64,000 nt of DNA, from contig JAKOGI010000005.1 in assembly GCA_029747015.1 (NCBI GenBank), positions 558,001 to 622,000 on the forward strand, in the 5' to 3' direction. This document shows positions 47,882 through 59,207 of the stretch, piece after piece (position 1 is the stretch's first letter; each line of letters begins with the position of its first letter). The translations under genes were made by a program, and so were the position numbers. The notes under the pieces are model-generated. The model saw nothing but the letters and a program-made list of their open reading frames with translations. It was not told where the DNA came from and ran no database searches. The stretch comes from Carnegiea gigantea. Its lineage: Eukaryota > Streptophyta > Magnoliopsida > Caryophyllales > Cactaceae.

Positions 47882-48239
47882 AAGATAATTTTATAAATGC
47901 TTAAAAAAACTAATTTTGTAATAAGAGAATTTTATAAATGCTTTTTAAAATTCTATAATCTATTAAATTTATTCTTCTTTTACATTTATATAAAAACAGA
48001 GAGAATAATTAGCTGAAAAATTTACATCACCTTGATTGCCACGTGACAGGCCGATGATGGTCGAGTATGAAATCTCAGTTGCCACGTGGCATTAAATCAG
48101 CCAATGGATAAATGCCTTTAAATTTTGGACCGTTCAATTGTCATCAGCAATTAATTCTGCATATTTCGAGTTGATCAGCTATCTGCAGCCACTCTCTGGC
48201 TGTGTCTCTCTCTCTCTCTCTCACAGTGAGAGGTCAGAG
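47882..48239 (+). promoter_or_regulatory. CAS proximal promoter with two G-boxes
   Basis: Two ACGT-core elements, CCACGTGAC (CACGTG at 48040-48045) and CCACGTGGC (48083-48088), lie 43 bp apart about 155-200 bp before the start codon. A CT-repeat leader follows at about 48206-48221. Tandem G-boxes are typical of light- or ABA-responsive plant promoters. Their use here is inferred. Confidence 0.6.
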
Positions 48240-51200
48240 ATGGCAATGGAGATGGCCCTTCGAGCTTCATCCACCATGAAAGCTCACCTTCAACCTCCTT
48301 CATCGTCACCCTCTCTCTCACCCGCACAAAAAGCCTTTATTTCTAAGCCCAATTCCAAATTAGCTCAATTGAAGCCTGCCCATGTCCTATTCTTGCCCAC
48401 CTCAGCCTCTCTCTCTCTCCTCGCTCTCTTCACATCTCCCATTGAAGCAAAAGCTGTGTCCCTCCCTAAAGAGGAATTGGTTTCCTCTCTCACCCAGGTA
48501 GTAAATTCCCCCCCCCCTTTAATGGGTTTCTTCACCAAAGAGATTAAAGCTGGTGTTTTGATTGATGCCCATATCAAAAAATTGCATTTCTGTTTGAATT
48601 TTTTAGGTGGAACAAGCAATTGATCAAGTTCAGCAAGTGGGTTCTAGTTTTCTAGACACTGCACAGCAAATTTTCCAGGCTGTGGCTGGTGCTTTGAAGC
48701 CAGGCATTGATGCAGCAGCTCCCATTGTTCAGCAGGCTGGACAAGAGGCTTTGAAAGCTGCTTCTCCAGTGATTTCGGAGGCATCGAAAAAAGCCCAAGA
48801 AGCCATGATGAGCTCAGGGATTGACACTGAATCAGTTGTTGCTGCTGCTAAGGTATTGAGCCATCTTCAAATTTTAACTAAACTAAATCTGATTGTGGGT
48901 CCTTACAATGGTATAAATATGCTGCTCTTTTTTGCCTCTTTGTAGTATTCATTTTTTCTGCGGCTTTCTTTGATGGGTGATGGTATCATTCAAATTTTTT
49001 TCATATAAATGGATCCTCTGTCATATGAGAGCTTTTGAAGACACCAGAGTGTTAGTTGTTACTAATCATGATACACATGCAAACCATCCTCTTTCATATG
49101 CCCCTGTATGGAGTTCACAATAAGCCATTTTTAGTCAGTGGAAACTTAAGTTTGAAACTTGCCTTGTGAAGTATTTTTATGCTCGTATAAGTTTCAGCTA
49201 AGTTTAACTTTATCCAGAGTGTTCATCTGGATGTTTTGTACAAATGTTCGGTTACTTCCCTTTCTGATGTATCAAAAACTTAAGTTCAGGATCTTATAAG
49301 ATCTCAGCTATGATAAAGAGAGTTAATAATTGTATAGTCGGTGAATGGGGATTCATTTAGCATGCTCAGTGTTATCATGCTTAGTGTCTCTAGTAGCTAT
49401 TTTCGGCATAACGCTGTAATACGAGTAATGACTTGGATCCATTATGTAATATATGCTTTTGTGGTGACAGACTGTAACAAGTGCTGCAGAACAGACAACA
49501 AAGGTGATTGAAGATGTCAAGCCCATAGCATCTTCAGCAGTCGAAACCATCTCCAACTTAGACCCAACTCTGATAGTGGAAGCTGCTGCTGCATTATTTC
49601 TCGCTTACCTCCTCATTCCTCCGGTCTGGTCTGCCATCAGTTTTAACCTTCGTGGATACAAGGGTAAGCCGCGTTTGATACTTACTCTTTTAACTTGCAG
49701 AGTTTCTTACGAATGTCAAAGTCAAACGTGTGAACCAAACCTGCAAACCACAGTTCTTTTGCAAAAACGAGATGCAGAAAAGGTAGAAGGCCTCTCTTCT
49801 TGTTAGGTGTCAGGTTGGCCTACATCTTGATCTCCCGTGACATAAGCATCAACCAATAATGAAGGGGAAAAACCATAGACCTTTTTGAAGAAGATATAGA
49901 CATGTTTGTGAGAAGAAAGCCAAGTTTCTGAAGGACAAAAGCCAAATTTCCTAGGATTCTTTCATGCGCATTCATAAGCATCAACATATGGAGTCTTCTA
50001 CAACTTAATCACATATATTTCATCCTCATGGTGTCAACTTCCCGCCAGCATATTCTTGGCAGGACATATTTGATTAATTTTGGAATGTTCCTCGGTTGTG
50101 ATTGTCGAATTATTTGAATGTTCTGAAAGCGAATATGAGGTGTCACAGCTGGTAACATACATTGTGATGATTTAGGTGGACTCACTCCAGCACAAACCTT
50201 GGACCTGATGTGCACACAGAATTACTACATGATTGATATTCGATCAGAAAAGGACAAGAACAAGGCTGGGATTCCTCAGCTTCCCTCGAGTGCCAAAAGC
50301 CGAATGATGGCAATTCCGTTAGTAGTGTTTGCTTCTCTACTTGCTCACACTTTCTCCATTATTATTCTGCTGTCAGAATCATATATTTGTTTGCATGCAA
50401 TATAGATTATCCTCCAAGAACTTTGGTGCTAAACTTCTAATCTTAGCAAATGGGATAGGTAGGTCACTAGAGATTAGATATTGAAAGAATCCCTTTTTTT
50501 TTTTTTAAAAAAAAAAAGGATTTTTCTTAAGAGGGACCATTCAATCTGGGAAAAAACTCTTCCTTTATTTGCAAGAAGCCAAGAACCTTTTGCATTTGAT
50601 CCTCCTTCCCCCCCCCCCCCAACAAAAAAAAGAGTCCATGACTTGAATCAGCTGCCTTATGAAATTGAGCAAGTATTTAACAGACCAGAGATGAGAATAC
50701 TACGTCACCTATTCTGCTGAAGTCTGTATGTGGTGGGATGTGATTTTTTGATATGTATAAAGCTCTATGAATAAGTACTGCTTTTTTTACAGGTTAGAAG
50801 AGTTACCAAGCAAGTTAAGAAGCCTTGTTAGGAACTCAAAGAAGGTGGAAGCTGAGATAGTTGCTTTGAAGATATCACATCTTAAGCGACTAACTAAAAG
50901 CACCAACATTGTAATCATGGACTCGTAAGCTCTCAGCTAACATTCGTCTTCTTGTTGTTAGACCTGGTTTCAAACTAGCCTACATCAATGTATTAAACCA
51001 TATGGAAGCTTGACTTGACTTGGAACTGAAGGCCGAACTGAACTGAAAGCAAAGTCGTCTATTGAATATCATCGGCTTTTCTTGACAACTGACAAGTTTA
51101 TTGGCCAAACCAACCACAAACTCAAATGTGACAGAACCCAATTCAACGCGCAGATCCATCAACTTGTTTTAACCTGATCTCAAATTAACTGAATTTAAAC

Positions 51201-51554
51201 CCAGCCCTATACCACCTGTTTGCTTGGTCTACTCTTTTGCAATGTGAGTTCTATCCCCTGATCACTTCTTCGGTAAAGCTGATCTTCTTTATTGTCACTG
51301 AATACAGGTACTCAGACTCTGCAAAAATAGTTGCAAAGGCATTGACAGGTTGTGGATTCAAAAACTGCTGGATCATGGCTGATGGTTTCTCTGGAGGCAA
51401 GGGATGGCTGCAAAGCCGGTTGGGTACCGAGTCATACAATCTCTCTTTTGCCGAGTTACTTTCACCATCACGTATTATCCCAGGTGGTCGAGGACGTTTT
51501 GGCACTATTGGTTCCACGGTTCAGACAAGAAACTTGCTGCCAGGCCCTAATTGA
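48240..51554 (+). CDS. CAS: Calcium-sensing receptor, chloroplast thylakoid (CAS)
   Basis: Six exons join in phase to 405 residues: 48240-48497, 48607-48852, 49471-49663, 50176-50317, 50793-50924, 51308-51554. The N-terminus (about 1-65) is Ser/Ala-rich with few acids, as a chloroplast transit peptide should be. A repetitive amphipathic region follows (QQVGSSFLDTAQQIFQ, about 90-165). One membrane helix lies at about 201-226 (LIVEAAAALFLAYLLIPPVW). The C-terminal half is a rhodanese-like domain beginning LTPAQTLDLM. The expected catalytic Cys position reads Asp in ADGFSGG, so no sulfurtransferase activity is expected. In Arabidopsis (AT5G23060) CAS binds Ca2+ weakly, is phosphorylated, and links stromal Ca2+ to stomatal and photoacclimation responses. 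The first of three clustered Met codons was chosen as the start. Confidence 0.95.
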
Positions 51555-51784
51555 GTGCCTTCTGCCGGAGTATTCTTAGTCCTTGCAGTATTGATTTTGT
51601 GTCCTGTATAAAGTATATTGATTCTTGAAAATGTGAAGGCAATTTTCTTGATATCTCAAGTTCAATTTTGAATCTTTTTCTTCTTAAATTGGAATTATTT
51701 GTTATGATCTTGTGAGTTTTTTGTCACTCCTCAAGAGAAGACAACCAATTTGTGATTGGAGTTGCAGCTTATGCTAAAGTAAAC

Positions 51785-52089
51785 TGTTGGAAGACTCCTT
51801 CCCAGCAGCAGCAAGAAAAACAGAAAAGAAACAAACTCAACATGGAAGATAGTTTTAGCTGAGCTGGCAAGATTAGTTACAAGATTAGTTAGCAAGATAT
51901 TTTCTCACAACCAATGTATATAAGGAAGCATTCATCATTTGTATTGTTTAAGTTTTACACAGAATAATAACAAAAGGATAATCCTCATATAATCTCTCTA
52001 TCGCTCTCTATGCTTCCCTCTCGAATTCCTTGCAAGCTTGTTGAATGATTGATTATGATCGAGGATGAGTACATATCAGAAATTTGACA
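51785..52089 (+). repeat. 5' LTR (305 bp)
   Basis: TGTTGG...TTGACA, with a TATA-like GTATATAAGG near 51916. Confidence 0.93.
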
Positions 52090-52101
52090 TGGTATCAGAG
52101 C
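52090..52101 (-). other. Primer-binding site (initiator Met tRNA)
   Basis: TGGTATCAGAGC directly abuts the 5' LTR. Confidence 0.93.
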
Positions 52102-55100
52102 AGGCGATGAGGTTCAGCAAATCTCGTTCTCTATCTCTCAATTAATTGAGTTGTGCCTTCGATTTAGTTAGTCTTTCTTTGATTTGGAGTATCATTCATT
52201 CTTCAACATTCTCGATATTTTTGATCTCTGATTCTCAGAACTGAAATTCTGGATTTTTTGAGAAATTGCAGGTTGTTTGTTGACGAATCCTTCTGGAATC
52301 AGTCTTTGAGCTTATTGATCCTTTGAATCTTGTATACGAAGATTTTCGCATCTTGTTTTGTGTTTGACAAATTTTGTACGAATGGCTCAAACACAGCAAA
52401 CAGAACGTAATCAAATTCCACTATACAATTACTCACTTGATCCTGGCCATACTTTGTATTTTCTTCATTCTGATAATCCCAATTGTAGTCTCACCAATGA
52501 ACCTCTCAATGGAATCAATTATGGTGAATGGAAGAGGTCATGTGAGGTAGCTCTTAGTGCAAAGAACAAGTTATCATTTGTGAATGGTGCCTATGAGAAA
52601 CCTACAGATGGATCACCATTGTTGCCTTTGTGGGGAAAGGTGTAACAGCATGGTTATCTCATGGATATTGCACTCAGTTGATAAAGACATTGCAACCAGT
52701 ATTATCTACACTCCCACTGCAGCACAGATCTGGAAAGACCTATCGCAGAGGTTCAGTTTCAATCAGGGCACCAAGATTTACCAATTGTAAAAAGAGATAA
52801 GCAATCTTTCTCAGGGTAATTTGTCTGTTTCTGCATATTTCACTAAATGCAAGCAGCTTTGGGATGAGTACATAGTCTTGGTAGAGCCATGTGCATGTGC
52901 ATCCACCAGTTCTGCTGTGAAACTTATAGAAAGACAGCAGCTAATGTGGTTCTTGCTGGGTTTGAATGAAAACTATCATGTTGCAAGGAGCAACATTTTA
53001 ATGTTGAATCCCTTGCCATCAGTGAGCCAAGCTTGTAGCATAGTATTGCAAGAAGAGCAGCAAAAGGAAATTAAGAATACCATTGCTCCTATTCAAATGG
53101 ATGTTGATGCTACTACTCTCATGGCAGACCAGAGAGGATAGTTTTTAAATAGAGCTGTTTTGAATCCTCCTCATCTTTCTCGTGTTAATCACTCTGGTTT
53201 GCAGTCTTCAACCTATTCTCAGCCTTATAATGCTCCCTCTGGTGGAAGAAGGACTAATGTGCAGTGCAATTATTGCAAAAAGTTAGGGCATACTATAGAC
53301 AAGTGTTTCAAACTCCAAAGGCTAAGAAATCATTCTAGCCAAGACAAAAGGATAGCTGCTACAGTTCAGCAATCAGATTCAGCTTCTGATTTTTATAATG
53401 CTGCTTCAAATCAATCCTCAGGGCATCACACTTTGACAACATAACAATATAAACAAGTTTTGGCATTATTAAGCAAGCAAAATATGGAAGTTACCACCAA
53501 TATACCAAGTCAGCATTCTGGATTTTTGGCTGGTAAGTCATTTTATATATTGTCTGTAAAACCTGAGCGGAGCTGGATAGTGGATAGTGGAGCCACTGAC
53601 CATATAACTCCACATCTACCCTTGTTTAAATCGTACACTCCAATGCCACAAGGGTGTTTTATAACAATGCCAAATGGGAAGAAGGTCCAGATTAAACACA
53701 TTGGCAGAGTTGATTTGAGTACAGGCCTTACTTTGCAAGATGTCTTGCATGTAGCAGATTTTCAGTTTGACTTACTTTCAGTGAGCAAATTAGCTAAGCA
53801 TCTATCTACTAGTATAGTGTTTACTCCTAATTCATGCTATATACAGGACCGTTTGAAGAACAAGAGGGTGGCCCTTGGTGACGAAAATGGGGGATTATAC
53901 TTGGTCAAGCCCTTTACTGCAGTCCCCTCTGGTTCATCATTATAGCAATAGTAGAGTCAGCTCACTTCTCGTCTTTCTATTTCAGAACTTTGGCATTGCA
54001 GGCTAGGACATCCCTCTTCTCAGCATATGACATACATACAAGGATTGCCATGCAAAGCACCTACTAGCATTTGTAGTATATGTCCACAAGCTAAACAACA
54101 TAGAGCTTCTTTTCCTTTGAGCAGTAGTAGAGCAACTGCAGCATTTGAACTTCTACATGTAGACATATGGGGTTCCTATAGCTAGGGTTTCTACCTATGA
54201 TGGTTACAAATTATTTTTGTCTATTGTGGATGACTATACCAGGGCTACTTGGATATTTTCTATGTCAAATAAAAGTAGTGCTTTCCATTTGTTAGAATCT
54301 TTCATTGCATTTGTTGGTATTTAATTTTGTACCCAAGTGAAGATTATTAGGTCTGATAATGGTTAAGAATTTGATGACAAACATGCTCTAGCATTTCACA
54401 TCAGCAAGGGTATTGTGCATCAAACATCTTGTGTGGATACTCCATAGCAAAATGGAGTAGTAGAAAGAAAACATAAGCAATTATTAGAAGTAGCCAAGGC
54501 TTTGATGTTTCAGTCCAAGATTCCCACCAAGTTTTGGGGAGATTGTGTTTTGACAGCTACATACTTAATTAATAGATTACCTAATTCTGCTATTGGTTTT
54601 AAAACACCATATGAACTCCTATATAACAAGCAGCCTAATTATGAACATCTAAGGACTTTTGGTTGCTTATGTTTCATATCAATCTTGAAGAATGGGAGAA
54701 GCAAGTTTGAACTAAGAGCAAATCCATGTATTTTTCTAGGATATCCCATGACTAAGAAGGCATACAAGGTCTACAATCTTGTGACCAAAAGAGTTCACTA
54801 CAGCACGGATATCCTATTTCATGAACAACATTTTCCTTGCACATAATTTTCCTCTTCTGACACTGTGCAACCTAATAGCATATTTCTAGCATCTGATACC
54901 TGTCTCTATCAACCTGATCTCTCAGTTAGTTCTTCAGATACTAGAACTTCTATTAACAATCCTCCTATATATTCTTCCCAGAACCAATCCTCCTCTACAC
55001 CTTCTCAAAATAACTCTCTTTCACCTCTTTTCTCAGCTTCTCAGCACTTGCCTCCTCCTCAAGCTATCACTAGAAGATCCACTAGAACTTCCGAACCTCC

Positions 55101-55872
55101 ATCATATCTGCAAGATTGTGTTTGTGCTCATAAATCCAAATCTCAATCTTCTGCCACACAACATTGGTGTAACTTGGTTACATTTTCTGCATTTCCATTA
55201 GTCCAACAACAACAAATAACTTAGCTTGATCATCTACATGAGCCAACCACTTACAGAGAAGCTGCTTTATCACCTCACTGGGTACAGGCAATGAATGTTA
55301 AAATTGATACATTACAAGCAAATCATACTTGGACTGAAGTGGATTTACCTCCTCAGAAAAGGGCTATTAGCTCTAAATGGGTCTACAAAATTAAGCTAAA
55401 GGTTGATGGATCCTTGGAGAGGTACAAAGCAAGGCTAGTTATCAGAGGCAATACACAAAAGGAAGGGATTGACTACACTAAAACATTTTCCTCTGTGGTG
55501 AAAATGACCACCATAAAAACAATTATAGCCCTTGCAGCAGCCAGAAAATGACCTCTATACCAACTTGATGTTAACAATGCACTTTTACATGGGGATTTGC
55601 ATGAAAAGGTATATATGAAGATGCCTGAAGGTATTCCAAACCCTGCCGATAAAGTATGTAGATTGCACAAGTCTTTATATGGGCTTAAACAGGCATTTAG
55701 ACAATGGCATGCCAAACTTGCTGATTTTCTCAAACCACAAGGCTATACACAGTCTAAAAATGATTATAGTCTTTTCCTCAAAAATTCAGCTCAGCATCTA
55801 ACCATAGTAGTAGTATATGTTGATGACATTTTATTAACAGGCTCAGACCCAGCTATCATTCAAGACCTTAAG

Positions 55873-56642
55873 TGTAACGCCCCCAATTTTAATGTTTGGT
55901 TACTCTAATTTAATCCCTTAATTTAATCCCTTAGTTACTATAATGGCATGGGTGGCGGGGGATCGGCGGTGATGGGCGGCAGCCGTCGTGGGCGGCAACC
56001 GACTGATGACCTGCGGCAAAATGGGTAGGGGTGGGACGCAGCAAAAAATAGGGGAATTTGGGGGGTCTGTCGGGGGGTAGGCAGAGAAGGGGGGTTGGGG
56101 TTTTGGTATTAGTTTTTTGTTTTGTTTTTTGGTTTATTATGATTTAGATTATTTGTTTTTAGACTTTTACTTAATTCTTTTCTCTTTTTCTTTTTTTCCT
56201 TTACCCCTTATATTATTGACACTTAACCCTTTCTAGAATTTTCTAATATTTATCCCAACATCTCTCTTGTATTTATTTTTATCTTATTTTATTTTATTAC
56301 CATACATTGCACACATGCATGTAGGGAAAATTGAATTATTATTTTTTGCTAGAATTAATAAATTGAACTTTACATATTTTGGATGATCGTTTTTTAAATT
56401 GGCCCTTGATAATTAGGCTAATGTTTATTCAACGGGCAATTCAAATATTTATTAGCACTTGAATGAATTATTTAGGAGCACAACGAGATCCATTTTGAGG
56501 CCACGTCGTCGTTTCAACTTGCGATGTACAAATACGTATACATGTACATAAAATGATAAATTAAAATGGGGCGCCCAACTTGATTAATTTATAATTAATA
56601 TAATGCAATGTAAGTAGTTGATTTTAAGTTTGGGCTGTTACA
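55873..56642. mobile_element. Nested solo LTR (770 bp)
   Basis: TGTAACGCCCCC...GGGCTGTTACA ends, with a perfect 5-bp duplication TTAAG at 55868-55872 and 56643-56647. Removing the insert plus one TTAAG restores continuous alignment of the surrounding Copia frame. The TGTAAC(A/G)CCCC start is common among plant Ty3-type LTRs. Confidence 0.9.
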
Positions 56643-57540
56643 TTAAGCAAGGCTTAAACACTACTTTTGGTATCAAAGGTTTGGGATTTCTTCATTATTT
56701 TTTGGGTTTTGAAGTCACTCACCATAATGATGGGGTCAGTCTTACTCAAAGAAAGTTCACTCAAGATTTACTCGAAGAATCTGGTTATTTACATGATAGA
56801 CCAACTGCCACACCACTACCTATAAACTGCAAGCTTACCCCTGACGTTGGGGTTCCTATAGAAAATCCTACATTATACAAAACTTACATTGGAAAATTGA
56901 ATTTCCTCCCCAACACAAGACCAGACATTTCCTTTACAGTTTGACCCTTAGTCAATTCATGCAACAGCCTACTTCTTCTCGCGTGGCAGCATTAGATCAC
57001 CTTCTTAAATATATTTATGGGACTGCAGGACAGGGTATCTTACTCAGAGGAACTGATTCTCTTCAACTCACAGCTTATTCTGATTCAGACTGGACATCTT
57101 GTCCAACAAGTAGAAGATCAGTGACTGGATATATGGTTATCTTGGACAAATCCCCCATCAGTTGGAAATCTAAGAAATAAGGAACAATCGCTACGTCTTC
57201 AGCTGAGGCTGAGTATGGAGCAATGGCACAGACAGCTGCTGAGGTTACATGGCTTGTCAATCTTCTTCAAGAACTGGGTGTCTCCAAGCTTAAGCCTGTC
57301 ACCTTACATTGTGACAACCAGTCTACCTTGCATATTGTCCACAACCCTGTATTTCATGAACATACAAAACACATTGAAATTGATTGTCACTTCACTAGAG
57401 ATGAAGTACTAGAAGGATTAATACAGTTGAGCTATCTTCCTACACACTCACAGCTGGCAGACGTATTAACGAAAATCCTCCCCTCTCAGCAGCATTGGAC
57501 TCTTTTGGACAAGCTTGGCATGTTGCCTCAACATTCCAAG

Positions 57541-57552
57541 CTTGAGGGGCGG
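57541..57552 (+). other. Polypurine tract
   Basis: CTTGAGGGGCGG immediately before the 3' LTR. Confidence 0.75.
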
Positions 57553-57859
57553 TGTTGGAAGACTCCTTCCCAGCAGCAGCAAGAAAAAGAAAAGAAACAA
57601 ACTCAACATGAAAGATAGTTTTAGCTGAGCTAGCAAGATTAGTTACAAGATTAGTTTGCAAGATACTTTCTCACTACCAATGTATATAAGGAAGCATTCA
57701 TCATTTGTATTGTTTAAGTTTTACACAGATCAATAACAAAAGGATAATCCTCATATAATCTCTCTATCTCTCTCTCTCTATGCTTCCCTCTCGAATTCCT
57801 TGCAAGCTGGTTGAATGATTGATCATGATCGAGGATGAGTACATATCAGAAAATTGACA
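57553..57859 (+). repeat. 3' LTR (307 bp)
   Basis: Same ends and length class as the 5' LTR. The polyprotein frame runs about 65 bases into it. Confidence 0.93.
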
Positions 57860-58516
57860 TAAATAGGAAAAAGAAACTTTTCATGTTTACACCGAATTGT
57901 CCATACCATAGAAAGAAAGCAACGATGAACAAACGAGGGGGATGGATCAAGATTGGTAAAGGTGCTAGACTTGTAAGTGCTTGTTCTTTTTGGTAGAAAT
58001 TGGAGTGAAAAATCGAAATTAGTGGAAAGGATTGAGTCCTTCCCCCCTCTTTTGGATCAAGATTAAATCATGTCATATGTACAATTCATATTGCGGGAAT
58101 TACGATAGTTACCTGGGTTGCTATTTTGCAAAAATTACCTTATTTGTTGCTTTTTCTAGGGGCAAGGGCAAAGCCAGTGGCTCAATGTGTGCGTATGTTT
58201 TTTTTAGCAATTATTGTAAGCCACCAAGACGTATTCCATTTGTTTATATGTTTTGTTTCATTTTAAGCTACTTTGTTTAAACATATAGAAAATAACACAA
58301 TTTCATCACTTACAAAATTCAGTAGTATCTAGAGAAATTTTAGAAATATATAAAATATAATTCTAATAAAAATTTATAAATATACTCAGAAAGCTTTGAG
58401 AGCAACAAAAATTTCCCAAAAAATAAAATCTGTAAAAGAATGCAAGTACTATCTTATATCTTACATTTTGATGGGCAAAACTTACATCATATACATAAAA
58501 GTGCATATTTTTATAA
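57860..58516. other. Intergenic DNA, nothing recognised
   Basis: AT-rich sequence between the Copia element and the MITE. No exon or repeat end is visible. Confidence 0.5.
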
Positions 58517-58887
58517 GGCTCCGTTTGATCTTTAAAAAATTTGATGGAAAGAAAAGTTGAAGGAAAAAAAAGTAAAGAGAAAATGAGTTTTTTTCTCTTA
58601 TTTAGATTAAGGAAAAAATACAAGAATTTGGATAAAAATTTGAATGTTGATGAACTACTTAAATCATGATGATGTAATCTAAACAATGCGAGGTTGAAAG
58701 AGATTGGGAATTTTCCTCAAACTTTCCTCACAATTTTATAAGGAAAATTTTATCACTTGTTTCCAACAAATTTTTCACTAAGTTTCCTTCATTTTTTTTT
58801 TCTTTATCATTTTCTCTAAACCAAACACAAGAAAAAAATAATTTTCTCAATTTTTTTAATCAAATTTTTCAAAGTCTAAACGGAGCC
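58517..58887 (+). mobile_element. PIF/Harbinger-like MITE, copy 2
   Basis: A 371-bp element with GGCTCCGTTTGATCTTTAAA at the left and CTAAACGGAGCC at the right, flanked on both sides by TAA, the usual 3-bp duplication of this superfamily. Its interior is the reverse complement of copy 1 at 26006-26423, for example TCACTTGTTTCCAAC here against GGAAACAAGTGATAAAA there. Confidence 0.88.
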
Positions 58888-59207
58888 TAAATGAGATATA
58901 TGCACATTTACATTAAAACATACATAACTTCAGTCACAAAAATGATTTATACATGACATTGGAGAGTGGAGACGTAATCCAATCATTTGATGTTTTAATA
59001 TTATTATTGCTTATCAACCCTGCCACACATCTGATTAAAAAATAAAAAGAAAAAAGAAAAAACCGTGCAGCACAGACAAGCAAGCCCATCTGTCCGTCTT
59101 ATCTCTCGCTAATCCCTACAAACATCCTACTCTTCTTGATCTTCACCATCCTCATTCGTCAAGGTTATCAATGTTGGATTAAGGAAGAGAGGAAGTAAAA
59201 AAGAAAA

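Larger units (their letters stand above)
52382..57618 (+). pseudogene. Copia gag-pol polyprotein, many stops
   Basis: Domains in order: Gag (UBN2-like, from 52382), CCHC knuckle (CNYCKKLGH near 53270), protease (WIVDSGATDH near 53575), the GAG-pre-integrase motif (LWHCRLGH near 53990), integrase core with VVERKH near 54457, reverse transcriptase (SKWVYKIK; YVDDILL near 55820) and RNase H (SSAEAEY near 57200), ending ADVLTKIL. In-frame stops include 52788, 53139, 53442, 53943, 54322, 54364, 54445, 54844, 55222, 55549 and 57178. The frame also shifts near 52620, 54170 and 56940, and a solo LTR interrupts it at 55873. It cannot make a working polyprotein. Confidence 0.93.
51785..57859 (+). mobile_element. 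Copia LTR retrotransposon, full length but degenerate
   Basis: LTRs at 51785-52089 and 57553-57859 (TGTTGGAAGACTCC...TTGACA) differ at about ten bases plus short indels. The flanks TAAAC/TAAAT are a 5-bp duplication with one mismatch. The interior has a primer-binding site, a gag-pol coding region in Copia order (Gag, protease, integrase, reverse transcriptase, RNase H) and a purine-rich tract. A 770-bp solo LTR is nested in the reverse-transcriptase/RNase H interval. The modest LTR divergence points to a fairly recent insertion. Confidence 0.95.

Noticed and set aside
58032..58280. Forward frame of 82 residues
   Set aside because: Random-looking composition, no homologous motif, no splice or promoter context.
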